A stretch of 64,000 nucleotides of DNA from Mycolicibacterium arabiense (GTDB taxonomy: Bacteria > Actinomycetota > Actinomycetes > Mycobacteriales > Mycobacteriaceae): assembly GCF_010731815.2 (NCBI RefSeq), contig NZ_AP022593.1:4092001-4156000 (forward strand), in the 5' to 3' direction. Position 1 is the first letter of the stretch. Every line of letters begins with the position of its first letter. Positions 1-7,828 of the stretch are shown one piece after another. A program made the position numbers and the translations under genes. Below the pieces are notes generated by a model that saw only the letters and a program-made list of their open reading frames with translations, did not search any database and was not told the DNA's origin.

Positions 1-425
1 TCGGTCAGCCACATGAAGATGATGCCCTGGGAGATCGTCGACACCGCCATCGTGATGTAGGCCGCGGTGCGGTAGACCGAGATGAAGCGCACCGACCGGT
101 TCATCGCCGCGGCCACGAACAGCCCGACGATCATGGTGCCCGGGACGAACAGGGCGGTGTAGACGATCGTGTGCCGGATCGATTCGACGAACACCGGATC
201 GTCGGCCAGCTTCCGGTAGTTCTCCAGACCCACCCATGGCGTCTCCGGCGTCAACAGGTCGGACTGCTGGAACGACAGCTGCAGCGACATCAGCACCGGC
301 AGTAGGCCGAAGATGCCGATCAGCACGACGGCGGGGCTGATCAGGGCCCAGCCGTTGACGGTCTCCGAGCGGCCGACGCGCCGGAGGAAGGACTGCGGTC
401 GCCGTACGGAGACCTCCCGGGGCAT
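1..425 (-). CDS. Carbohydrate ABC transporter permease (MalF/UgpA type), 3' end beyond window
   Basis: About 141 residues of the N-terminal part are present. The protein opens with a basic cytoplasmic tail, then a hydrophobic segment near residues 27-47 and a periplasmic stretch containing GLENYRKL, the conserved pre-core region of MalF-type permeases. A second membrane segment follows at HTIVYTALFVPGTMIVGLFV. The protein runs off the left edge before the EAA loop. The ATG lies 4 bp after the stop of the solute-binding protein, so the two are co-transcribed and translationally linked. Family knowledge says it forms the membrane channel with a second permease and an MsmK/UgpC-type ATPase, expected just outside the window. 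The sugar is not shown by the sequence; the GH4 enzyme suggests an alpha-galactoside or similar. Confidence 0.88.
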   Translation of the reverse strand, partial: MPREVSVRRPQSFLRRVGRSETVNGWALISPAVVLIGIFGLLPVLMSLQLSFQQSDLLTPETPWVGLENYRKLADDPVFVESIRHTIVYTALFVPGTMIVGLFVAAAMNRSVRFISVYRTAAYITMAVSTISQGIIFMWLT

Positions 426-429
426 GGGC

Positions 430-1719
430 CTACTTCCCGGCCAGTGCGGCGTCGGCCGCCTTGGCTGCGGCGTTCAGCGCGTCCGCGGGCTGCTCCTTGC
501 CGAGCAGCACCGCCACGATCGACTGTCCGAGCGCCTCGGAGACGTCGGGGTACTGCTGCACCGTCGGCCGCACCTTTTGAACGTTGGACAGGTTCTGGAC
601 GAACACGCCGGTACCGGGGACGTTCTGATCGAGCGACGCGAGCACGCTGGGGTCCTGGCCCACCGAGGTGCGGATGGGGAGGTCGCCGGTGCCCAGTGAG
701 AACGTCTTGACCTGCTCCGGTGCGGAGATCCACTTCACGAAGTCGATGGCGGCCTGCTTCTTGCGGTCGCCGTTGTCGAACGTCACCCAGTTGTCCGGGC
801 CCGCAATCGTTTGATGGCCGCCGCTGGACCCGGCGAACGTGGGCATGACCTGCACGCCGTAGTCGATGTCGGACAGTTGGCTGAGATCCCACGGGCCCGT
901 CACCAGCATCCCGACCTTGCCGCTGTTCATCAGCTTAGGGCCGTTCTCGTTGGTGGTGTCGAGGTAGAGCGACTTGTCCGTGACGGCCATCTGCTGCAGC
1001 ACCGTCAGCGCCTTCACGCCCGCCTCGGAGTTGAACACCGCGCGCTGGTTGTCGGGGGACAGGATGTCGCCACCGGCCTCCCACAGCATCGGCACGTAGT
1101 GCCACACGGTGTCCTCGCTGCCGTCGGCGGGAATGAGCCAGCCGTACTGTCCCTTCGCCGGGTCGGTCAGCTTGGCGGCGGCCGCCTGGAAGTCGTCCCA
1201 GGTCCACTCCGGGCTAGGCGGTGCGATGCCTGCGTCGGCGAACAGCTTCTTGTTGTAGACGATCGCCAGGTTGTCCACCAGCGCCGGCACGCCGACCACC
1301 TCGTCACCCACGGTCGCAGCCTCGCGCTCGGCGGGATAGAAGTCGTCCCACTGCCATTCGGGCTTTGACACCTCCTCTGCCATGTCGACGACCTGCGGGA
1401 TCTGCGCGATGTTGGGTGACCACGAGCCGAACATGTAGGCGACGTCCGGGGCGCTGCCGCCGCGCACCGCGGTCAGCACCTTTTGCAGCACGAGGTCGTT
1501 GCTGGAGTACAGCTCGGCGACCTTCACATCGGGGTGGTCCTGGTTGTAGCGGGCGACGAGTTCCTTGAACACGTCGCCCTCGGTGTCCTGGTAGCCGTGC
1601 CACACGGCGATCTCTACCGGTCCCGACGACGAGGATCCGCCGCCACAGGCGGCCAGGACGAACGCGAGAACCGCGACCAGCGCGATGCGGAGACGTTGGT
1701 GGAACACCGAGCGAATCAC
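430..1719 (-). CDS. Sugar ABC transporter solute-binding lipoprotein
   Basis: A 429-residue extracytoplasmic solute-binding protein of the bacterial family 1 (UgpB/MalE-like). The N-terminus is a lipoprotein signal: basic start, hydrophobic core LRIALVAVLAFVLA and lipobox LAAC followed by GGGSSSS, so it is lipid-anchored outside the membrane. The mature part begins with the typical IAVWHGYQDTEGDVFKELVARYNQDHPDVKV fold start in sense (written here only as a landmark around residues 40-70). I chose the GTG at 1719 because AGAGGAG sits 8 nt upstream; a longer frame to 1818 would add a basic leader with no signal function. It lies 29 bp after the GH4 gene and 4 bp before the permease, one operon. 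It delivers the sugar to the permease. Confidence 0.9.
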   Translation of the reverse strand: MIRSVFHQRLRIALVAVLAFVLAACGGGSSSSGPVEIAVWHGYQDTEGDVFKELVARYNQDHPDVKVAELYSSNDLVLQKVLTAVRGGSAPDVAYMFGSWSPNIAQIPQVVDMAEEVSKPEWQWDDFYPAEREAATVGDEVVGVPALVDNLAIVYNKKLFADAGIAPPSPEWTWDDFQAAAAKLTDPAKGQYGWLIPADGSEDTVWHYVPMLWEAGGDILSPDNQRAVFNSEAGVKALTVLQQMAVTDKSLYLDTTNENGPKLMNSGKVGMLVTGPWDLSQLSDIDYGVQVMPTFAGSSGGHQTIAGPDNWVTFDNGDRKKQAAIDFVKWISAPEQVKTFSLGTGDLPIRTSVGQDPSVLASLDQNVPGTGVFVQNLSNVQKVRPTVQQYPDVSEALGQSIVAVLLGKEQPADALNAAAKAADAALAGK

Positions 1720-1748
1720 GTTGTGCACTCCTCTTGTTCGACTGGACT

Positions 1749-3059
1749 TCACGGCGCCATCTTCGTGCGCAGCGATTCGGGTAGCAGGTCGTCGTGCGCG
1801 ACGGTCAGTTCGTCGCACAGCTGCCAGATCTGGTCGACGGTCAACGTGGCCGCCGTGTTGGGATCCACCATGGCCGCTGCCCGCACCAGCCGCGGGTCAC
1901 CGTCCACCGCGGCGCGCACGGCGCAGTCCACCGGGCCGAGGAAGCCACGGTTGAGGGCGGCGCACTGCGGAGGCAGGTCGCCGACCTTCATCGGGTGTGC
2001 GCCGAGTGCGTCGAGCATCGTCGGCACCTCCACGGCAACGCCGGAGGGCAGGTTGGTGATCAACCCGTCGTTAACGACGTTCGCCGAGATCACCCGCACC
2101 GCACCGGTTTCCAGTGAGTGGATGACCTGCGGGGCATACTCCGTGGACTCGGTGTCGATCGCAAGCGACGTCGAGCTGGCGAGTTCAGCTCGCACGCGGT
2201 CGTATTCGGCGAGGTTCGCCTCGCTGATCGACACGTACTCACCGACGTTGATCCGCAACCGCTCCACTTCGTCGGGATGCCGCAGATACCACGGCACGTA
2301 CTCGCTGGAGTGCTCGCTGGTCTCGGTGGGGTAGTAGCCCAGTCGGCGGTACATGTCGACGCGCACCCGCCGCCGCAGTTCGGGGTCGGCGGCGATGCGC
2401 TCGTCCAGCACGGGGTACAGGTTCCGGCCTGCGTGCTCCCACTTCAGCACCCACGCTTGATGATTCACGCCTGCGGACCACCACGACACCTCGTCGAGGG
2501 GTACGTCGACGATCTCGCACAGGCCGGCCATGGTCCAGTACACCGAGTGGCACAGCCCGAGCACCTTGAGGTCTGGCGCCACGTGGTGCAGGTAGGTGAC
2601 GTTCATCGCCATGGGGTTCGTGTAGTTGAGCAGCCAGGCGTCGGGGCAGATTTCCGTCATGTCGCGGGCGATGCCTGCGAGCACCGGGAACGTCCGCAGA
2701 CCGCGGAAGATGCCGCCGACGCCGATGGTGTCGCCGATGGTCTGGTGCAGCCCGAACCCGGCGGGCACGTCGAAGTCACGCACCGTCGCCTCGTGCATCC
2801 CGACCTGGATCACGTTGATGACGTAGTCGGCGCCGTCGAGGGCGCGGCGGCGGTCCAGCGAGGTGACGATCTCGGGCCGGGCGCCGGTGGCTGCGGCGGT
2901 GGCGTGCGCGATGGCCTCGGCCGTCTCGAGCCGCTCGGTGTCGATGTCGTGCAGGACGATTCGCACCGACGCCAGTTCGGGGAACGAGAAGACGTCGCCG
3001 AGTAGTTCGCGGGTGAACTCCACGCTGCCCGCCCCGATGATGACGATGGTGGGTGTCAC
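1749..3059 (-). CDS. GH4-family alpha-galactosidase / 6-phospho-glycosidase-like enzyme
   Basis: A 436-residue NAD(+)- and Mn(2+)-dependent glycosidase of GH4, the family of MelA alpha-galactosidases. Visible marks are the N-terminal dinucleotide motif IIGAGSVEFT, the NYTNPMAMN motif, LGLCHSVYW with the Cys/His metal-ligand pair, and GVNHQAWV. The start is the GTG at 3059, with GGGAGA upstream; the frame extends to 3107 without a ribosome site. It is the first gene of an operon with the solute-binding protein and permease, divergent from a DeoR-type regulator. Substrate prediction inside GH4 is weak: the sequence looks closer to MelA than to 6-phospho-beta-glucosidases, and lack of a PTS nearby also favours an unphosphorylated alpha-galactoside. 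I recall no M. tuberculosis counterpart at this position. Confidence 0.85.
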   Translation of the reverse strand: MTPTIVIIGAGSVEFTRELLGDVFSFPELASVRIVLHDIDTERLETAEAIAHATAAATGARPEIVTSLDRRRALDGADYVINVIQVGMHEATVRDFDVPAGFGLHQTIGDTIGVGGIFRGLRTFPVLAGIARDMTEICPDAWLLNYTNPMAMNVTYLHHVAPDLKVLGLCHSVYWTMAGLCEIVDVPLDEVSWWSAGVNHQAWVLKWEHAGRNLYPVLDERIAADPELRRRVRVDMYRRLGYYPTETSEHSSEYVPWYLRHPDEVERLRINVGEYVSISEANLAEYDRVRAELASSTSLAIDTESTEYAPQVIHSLETGAVRVISANVVNDGLITNLPSGVAVEVPTMLDALGAHPMKVGDLPPQCAALNRGFLGPVDCAVRAAVDGDPRLVRAAAMVDPNTAATLTVDQIWQLCDELTVAHDDLLPESLRTKMAP

Positions 3060-3200
3060 GCTGTCTCCCGATTCCCGCTGACGTACTCCGAAGGCGTCAA
3101 CATTCATCGATCATGAGAAGCTCGCTCAAAGCGCGCAATGCAACGGGCGAAACGATCAGTAAAACTGAGCGTCTCAACCCTGGCCCAAGGAGTGTCGGCG
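3060..3200. promoter_or_regulatory. Divergent promoter region between sugar operon and DeoR regulator
   Basis: This 141-bp gap separates two divergent genes and must hold both promoters. It contains the arms CGCTCA (3123-3128) and TGAGCG (3166-3171) as a widely spaced inverted repeat. That could be a DeoR-type operator, but the arms are short and the assignment is tentative. An AAGGAG ribosome site precedes the regulator start. Confidence 0.4.
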
Positions 3201-3986
3201 ATGTCGATCAAGCGGACCGATCGCATGCGCGAGGTGCTCTCGCTGCTCCGCGACCGTGGGGACGTCTCGGTGTCGGTGCTGTGCGAGGAGCTACGCGTCT
3301 CGCCGGCCACCCTGCGCCGGGACCTCGGCGAACTCGAGGAGCAGGGTCTGCTGCTGCGCACCCACGGCGGCGCCCGGGCGCTCGATCCCAGCGGCAGCGA
3401 GATCCCGGTCCGGCTGCGCGACCACAGGATGATCGCGATCAAACGCCGGATCGCCCAGCACGCGGCCGCGCTGGTGCCCGCCGGCCCACAGGCGGTGGCG
3501 CTTACCGGGGGCGTGACCACCGGCGAGGCGGCGCGGGCGCTCAAGGGCAGGCCCAACATGACGATCGTGACCAACTCGCTGACCATCGCCGCCGACTGCG
3601 CGGTCGACGCGCACATGAAGGTGATCATCACCGGGGGGCTGGTGCGCGCGAATTCCCTTGAGGCCGTTGGCCCGATGTCAGAGCATGCGTTTCAGGTCAT
3701 CACCGTCGGCACCGCGATCCTCGGTGCCGACGGCATGTCCGCAGAGGTCGGCGCCACCACCTTCGACGAGGCCGAGGCGCGCACCGCGATCGCGATGGCG
3801 ACCAACGCCCAGCGCGTCGTCGTCGCGGTCGACGGGTCGAAGATCGGCAAGGTCACGCTGGCGCGGATGACGGCGCTGAGTCAGCTCGACCACCTGGTGA
3901 CCGACTCGACCGCCGACCCGCGGCAACTCGAGCGGATCGCCGACAACGGCGTCCGCGTCCACGTCGTCGATGTAGGAGACGCGTGA
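3201..3986 (+). CDS. DeoR/GlpR-family transcriptional regulator
   Basis: A 261-residue sugar-operon regulator. Residues 1-60 form the DeoR winged helix (DRMREVLSLLRDRGDVSVSVLCEELRVSPATLRRDL is the recognisable stretch, with TLRRDL the family signature). The rest is the sugar-phosphate sensor domain with LTGGVTTGEAARAL, the substrate-contact loop region GADGMS and a VDGSKIG motif, all typical of DeoRC. The ATG at 3201 has AAGGAG 9 bases upstream; earlier in-frame codons from 3138 lack a site. It is divergent from the GH4-ABC operon and so most likely represses it until a sugar phosphate binds. The inducer is unknown. Confidence 0.9.
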   Translation: MSIKRTDRMREVLSLLRDRGDVSVSVLCEELRVSPATLRRDLGELEEQGLLLRTHGGARALDPSGSEIPVRLRDHRMIAIKRRIAQHAAALVPAGPQAVALTGGVTTGEAARALKGRPNMTIVTNSLTIAADCAVDAHMKVIITGGLVRANSLEAVGPMSEHAFQVITVGTAILGADGMSAEVGATTFDEAEARTAIAMATNAQRVVVAVDGSKIGKVTLARMTALSQLDHLVTDSTADPRQLERIADNGVRVHVVDVGDA

Positions 3987-4015
3987 CCCAGTCGACGTAG
4001 GAGACGCGTGACCTA
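3966..4015. repeat. 25-bp imperfect tandem duplication at the DeoR stop codon
   Basis: Two consecutive 25-bp units, 3966-3990 and 3991-4015, share the core GTAGGAGACGCGTGACC and differ at only a few positions. The first unit contains the last codons and TGA of the DeoR gene; the second ends in the stop codon of the convergent oxidoreductase gene. It looks like replication slippage at the gene boundary. Confidence 0.75.
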
Positions 4016-4867
4016 CGGCGTGCCGAGCAGACCGCTGTCCCGGATCGCCTCGGCCAGCGGTTCCAGCACGGCCGGGTCGTACGGCGGCGGCAGGTAGATG
4101 ATCGCGAGGTCGAGACCTTCTGCGCCGAGCGCGACGCAGTCCTCGATCAGCTTCTGGTAGTCGCGGTCCTCGCCGAGGCGCACGTGCGCCGACAGCGTGA
4201 TCTCCTTGGGGTCCCGGCCGATGTCCTTGCACCGCGCCGCCAATACGTCCCGCTTGCGGGCGAACTCGTCGGGCGGCCCGCCGACGAAGTTCCAGTGGTC
4301 GGCGTACTTCGCCGTGAGCGGAAGGGTGCGCTTCTCGCCGCTGCCGCCGATGCAGATGGGCGGGTGCGGCTGCTGCGGGCCCTTCGGCTCGTTGCGGGCG
4401 TCCTTGAGCTGGTAGTACTTGCCGTCGAACGTCGTGGTCTCCTGCGTGAGCAGGCCGGTGAGGACCGCACACGCCTCCTCGAACCGGTCGAAGCGCTCCT
4501 TGATCGAGCCGAGTTCGATGCCGTAGGCGCCGGACTCCTCTTCGTTCCAGCCAGCGCCGATGCCGAGTTCGAGGCGTCCGTTGGACACGATGTCCAGTGC
4601 CGAGGCCATGTTGGCGAGCACCGCGGGGTGGCGGTAGTGGATGCCGGTGACGAGCACGCCGACACGCAGCCGCTTGGTGGCTTGGGCCAGCGCCGTCAGC
4701 GTGATCCAACCCTCCAGGCACGGGCCGGTCGAGTCGGAGAAGATCGGGTAGAAGTGGTCGAACGTCCAGCCGGACTCGAAGACGTCGATGTCGTCGGCCG
4801 TCTGCCAGATCGGGAGCATCTCGGCCCAGGTGGTGTTCTGCGGTGAGGTCTTGAACGCGAATCGCAC
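4013..4867 (-). CDS. LLM-class F420-dependent oxidoreductase
   Basis: A 284-residue luciferase-like monooxygenase-fold protein. Typical marks are the beta-strand start RFAFKTSPQ, the segment RLRVGVLVTGIHYRHPAVLANMASALD, then GRLELGIGAGWNEEES, the best-known LLM signature, and PPICIGGSGEKRTL near the cofactor pocket. In mycobacteria such proteins generally use F420 instead of FMN. The substrate is not predictable. The GTG at 4867 is preferred because longer frames (to 5038) run into the divergent gene at 4906 and lack homology-like sequence. The gene ends convergently with the DeoR gene. Confidence 0.88.
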   Translation of the reverse strand: MRFAFKTSPQNTTWAEMLPIWQTADDIDVFESGWTFDHFYPIFSDSTGPCLEGWITLTALAQATKRLRVGVLVTGIHYRHPAVLANMASALDIVSNGRLELGIGAGWNEEESGAYGIELGSIKERFDRFEEACAVLTGLLTQETTTFDGKYYQLKDARNEPKGPQQPHPPICIGGSGEKRTLPLTAKYADHWNFVGGPPDEFARKRDVLAARCKDIGRDPKEITLSAHVRLGEDRDYQKLIEDCVALGAEGLDLAIIYLPPPYDPAVLEPLAEAIRDSGLLGTP

Positions 4868-4905
4868 GGATTCGACGTTAGTCCTCGAAACTGGGAACCG
4901 TCCCG

Positions 4906-5511
4906 ATGAGTTTGGTGCTCGACTCGGGTCCACACACCATGATCGACATGACGACGGCATGCAGGCGGACCGCGGCGCTGCTCGGCCCGATCCGCGACGA
5001 CCAGCTGGACGCGGCGACCCCGTGCGAACGGTTCCCATTGGCCGACGTGGTGGCCCACGTGGGCTTGCTCGGGCTCGCGTTCGCCGCGGCGGCCCGCAAG
5101 GACCTCGGTGACCTCACCGACACGCCACCCGAGGGCGACTTCGTGCTCGACGACGACTGGCGCGACCGATACCCGGCGAATCTCCTCGAGCTGGCGGCCG
5201 CCTGGCGGGAGCCCGCTGCATGGGAGGGGATGACCCGCATCGCGGGCATGGACATGCCAGGCGAGACTGTCGCGATGATCGCGCTCGGCGAGGTGACGAT
5301 CCACGGCTGGGACATCGCGGTTGCGACCGGCCAGGACTACGCGGTGGACGACGACGAGGCCCGGGCGGTGCTCGAGTACGTCGAGTCCTTCGCGGCCGAC
5401 GGCCCCGTCGACGGTCTGTTCGGGCCCGCCGTACCCGTTGCCGCCGACGCCTCGACGTTCGACCGGGCGCTGGCCGCCAGTGGGCGCGATCCCCGCATGC
5501 GCGCAAACTAG
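4906..5511 (+). CDS. TIGR03086-type metal-binding protein (mycothiol-dependent maleylpyruvate isomerase-like)
   Basis: A 201-residue member of the DinB/MDMPI superfamily. The first half is the four-helix metal-binding domain, with TPCERFPLADVVAHVGLLG (the TPC and VAHV features are characteristic) and a later EVTIHGWDIAVATGQ helix that supplies another metal-ligand histidine. Family members use mycothiol or act as small-molecule transferases; the reaction here is unknown. The ATG at 4906 is taken; an ATG at 4939 (MIDMTTACRR) is a serious alternative, since the family usually starts there. It is followed after 5 bp by the PHP gene. Confidence 0.8.
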   Translation: MSLVLDSGPHTMIDMTTACRRTAALLGPIRDDQLDAATPCERFPLADVVAHVGLLGLAFAAAARKDLGDLTDTPPEGDFVLDDDWRDRYPANLLELAAAWREPAAWEGMTRIAGMDMPGETVAMIALGEVTIHGWDIAVATGQDYAVDDDEARAVLEYVESFAADGPVDGLFGPAVPVAADASTFDRALAASGRDPRMRAN

Positions 5512-5516
5512 GGGTC

Positions 5517-6536
5517 ATGGACGGAAGAGATCCCGTAGCCGACCTCCGCGAGATCGCGTTCTACAAGGACCGCGCCCGCGAGGAGTCCCGCCGGGTGATG
5601 GCCTACCGCAACGCCGCCGACGTCGTCGAGCGACTCGACGACGCGCAGCGCGAGAAGCACGGTAGGGCCAACAGCTGGCAGACCCTCCCTGGCGTCGGTC
5701 CGAAGACGGCCACCGTCATCGCCCAGGCGTGGGCGGGCCGTGAGCCGGACACCCTGGCCGAACTGCGCAAGGCTGCAAGTGACCTCGGCGGCGGAGAGAT
5801 ACGCGCGGCGCTCAAGGGGGATCTGCACCTGCACTCGAATTGGTCGGACGGTTCGGCGCCGATCGACGAGATGATGGCGACCGCCGTGCGACTCGGCCAC
5901 GAGTACTGCGCGTTGACCGACCACTCGCCGCGGCTGACGGTCGCCAACGGCCTGTCGCCGGATCGTCTGCGCAAGCAGCTCGACGTGATTGACGAATTGC
6001 GCGAGCGGTTCGCGCCGATGCGCATCCTCACCGGCATCGAGGTCGACATCCTCGACGACGGATCACTCGATCAGGAACCCGAGCTGCTCGAGCGTCTCGA
6101 CGTCGTGGTCGCCAGCGTGCACTCGAAGCTGAAAATGGACGCGTCCGCGATGACGCGGCGGATGGTGCGCGCCGTCTCGGAGGGATATGCCGACGTGCTG
6201 GGGCACTGCACCGGCCGGCTCGTCACCGGCGGTCGGGGGACGCGGGCCGAGTCGCAGTTCGACGCCGAGAAGGTGTTCACCGCGTGCCGCGACAACGGCA
6301 CCGCCGTGGAGATCAACTCCCGGCCCGAGCGTCGGGATCCGCCCACCCGGTTGCTTCAACTCGCACTCGAGATCGGCTGCGACTTCTCGATCGACACCGA
6401 CGCACACGCGCCAGGCCAGCTCGACTTCCTCGGCTACGGGGCGCAGCGCGCCCTCGACAACGGCGTGCCGGTCGACCGGATCGTGAACACCTGGCCGGTG
6501 GAGCGGCTCCTCGAGTGGACGGGTTCGCGGCCCTAG
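5517..6536 (+). CDS. HhH-PHP domain protein (PolX-like PHP phosphoesterase without polymerase core)
   Basis: A 339-residue protein. Residues 1-95 are helical with a helix-hairpin-helix motif, LPGVGPKTATVIAQAW (about 57-72), as found in family X DNA polymerases. Residues 98-335 are a full PHP domain: DLHLHSNWSDG, LTDHSPRL, GIEVDIL, VASVHSKL, GHCTGR, INSRPERRDPP and DTDAHAPGQLDFL give the expected metal-binding His/Asp/Glu set. Bacterial PolX carries HhH, nucleotidyltransferase palm and PHP; here the palm is missing between HhH and PHP. A 3'-exonuclease or AP-type phosphoesterase role is plausible. The ATG at 5517 is preceded by AGGGG and follows the previous stop by 5 bp, suggesting coupling. 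Confidence 0.85.
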   Translation: MDGRDPVADLREIAFYKDRAREESRRVMAYRNAADVVERLDDAQREKHGRANSWQTLPGVGPKTATVIAQAWAGREPDTLAELRKAASDLGGGEIRAALKGDLHLHSNWSDGSAPIDEMMATAVRLGHEYCALTDHSPRLTVANGLSPDRLRKQLDVIDELRERFAPMRILTGIEVDILDDGSLDQEPELLERLDVVVASVHSKLKMDASAMTRRMVRAVSEGYADVLGHCTGRLVTGGRGTRAESQFDAEKVFTACRDNGTAVEINSRPERRDPPTRLLQLALEIGCDFSIDTDAHAPGQLDFLGYGAQRALDNGVPVDRIVNTWPVERLLEWTGSRP

Positions 6537-6546
6537 CCAGTCGGGT

Positions 6547-7803
6547 CTACTCGGGAAGCGTGGGCATCTCGAGCCCCGGGTCGCGGCCGAGCAGTACGCC
6601 GCGGGTCAGCGACGCGTTGCCGAAGCGGCGCCGCACCTCGTCGACCGCGGAGTCGACTGCCTTGCGGTCGACGGGATCCCGGTCGACCGAAGCGGTGTCG
6701 GCGCGCGTGGGGAACGGCAACTCGAGTTGGGCGGCGCCGTCACGGTCGATGTTGGACACCGCGAACCCCACCAGGGTGAGGCCCCGCTCGGCGATCAGGG
6801 GCGCCGCGCCTGCGATCAATTGCCGTGCGGCGGCGAGGATCTCGTCGGTGCCGGCGGTAGCGTGCGACAGGGTGTGCGACCGCGTGGCACGGCCGAAGTC
6901 GTCGAAGCGCAGCCGCAGGACCACGGTGCGACCGGTGCGGTCCGCCTTGCGCATGCGTCGGGTGATCCGGTCGATGAGGTTGACCACCACGGCATCGATC
7001 TCGCTGTCGGACATGGTGTTCCCCGCACGGCCCAGTGCCCGTTGCGCACCCACCGACCGGCGCCGCACGCCGGTGACGACCCGGCGCCGATCGATGTTGT
7101 GGGCGAGTGCGTACAGCTGCCTACCCATGCCACCGCCCACGATGGACGCCAGGGTCGACTCACTCAGCTCGGCGACGTCGGCGACCGTGTGGACGTCGTA
7201 GGCGTGCAGCTTCTCGGCCGTCTTGACGCCGACGCCCCACAGCCTGCGCACCGGCAGCGGGTGCAGGAAAGCCAGCTCGCGGTCGGGCGGCACCAGCAGC
7301 AGACCGTCGGGCTTGGCCTCCTGGCTGGCGACCTTCGCCAGGAACTTGGTCCGCGCGATGCCGACCGTGATGGGCAGCCCCACTTCGTCGCTGACGCGAG
7401 CCCGCAGCCGCGCGCCGATCTGCACCGGGGTGCCCGACACCCTGGCGAGGCCTCCGACCTCGAGGAACGCCTCGTCGACCGACAGCGGTTCGACCAGGGG
7501 AGTGGTGTCGTGGAAGACCTCGAACACCGCGGCGCTGGCATCGGAGTACGCGGCCATCCGTGGCGGTACGACGATCGCGTGCGGGCACAGCTGTTTGGCC
7601 TGGCGACCGTTCATCGCCGTGCGCACCCCGAAGGCCTTCGCCTCGTAGCTCGCCGCGAGCACCACGCCGCCGCCGACGATCACCGGCCTGCCGCGCAGCG
7701 CGGGGTCGTCACGCTGCTCGACCGAGGCGTAGAAGGAGTCGAGGTCGGCGTGCAGGATCGTGGCTTGACCCGACCGTTGCTCCTGGCCACCGGACACGAA
7801 CAC
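6547..7803 (-). CDS. dinB: Y-family DNA polymerase IV (DinB)
   Basis: A 418-residue translesion polymerase. The catalytic palm shows HADLDSFYASVEQ with Asp20 and Asp22 region, and SVDEAFLEV with Asp110-Glu111. A fingers/thumb with GVGVKTAEKLHAYDV, a little-finger domain, and a C-terminal QLELPF peptide that fits the beta-clamp-binding motif follow. It inserts nucleotides opposite damaged templates at the fork. The ORF opens with GTG at 7803; a second GTG two codons on is possible. The start codon lies inside an SOS-box-like sequence. Position next to ethR matches, as I recall, the third DinB paralogue of M. smegmatis (DinB3) and not the M. tuberculosis dinX or dinP loci. Confidence 0.92.
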   Translation of the reverse strand: MFVSGGQEQRSGQATILHADLDSFYASVEQRDDPALRGRPVIVGGGVVLAASYEAKAFGVRTAMNGRQAKQLCPHAIVVPPRMAAYSDASAAVFEVFHDTTPLVEPLSVDEAFLEVGGLARVSGTPVQIGARLRARVSDEVGLPITVGIARTKFLAKVASQEAKPDGLLLVPPDRELAFLHPLPVRRLWGVGVKTAEKLHAYDVHTVADVAELSESTLASIVGGGMGRQLYALAHNIDRRRVVTGVRRRSVGAQRALGRAGNTMSDSEIDAVVVNLIDRITRRMRKADRTGRTVVLRLRFDDFGRATRSHTLSHATAGTDEILAAARQLIAGAAPLIAERGLTLVGFAVSNIDRDGAAQLELPFPTRADTASVDRDPVDRKAVDSAVDEVRRRFGNASLTRGVLLGRDPGLEMPTLPE

Positions 7804-7823
7804 ATGTTCGCACGTACGTGCGA
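7797..7823. promoter_or_regulatory. SOS-box-like site abutting a 16-bp perfect palindrome
   Basis: CGAAC-ACAT-GTTCG at 7797-7810 keeps all ten core bases of the mycobacterial LexA consensus TCGAAC(N4)GTTCGA; only the two outermost bases differ. It covers the dinB GTG. Overlapping its right edge, TCGCACGTACGTGCGA (7808-7823) is a perfect 16-bp palindrome in the gap between the ethR stop and dinB start. The first suggests LexA control; the second could be an operator for a TetR-type or other dimeric regulator. Confidence 0.55.
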
Positions 7824-7828
7824 CGTCG

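Noticed and set aside
7808..7823. The 16-bp palindrome as an intrinsic terminator of ethR
   Set aside because: It has no loop and no U-tract, so an operator is more likely.
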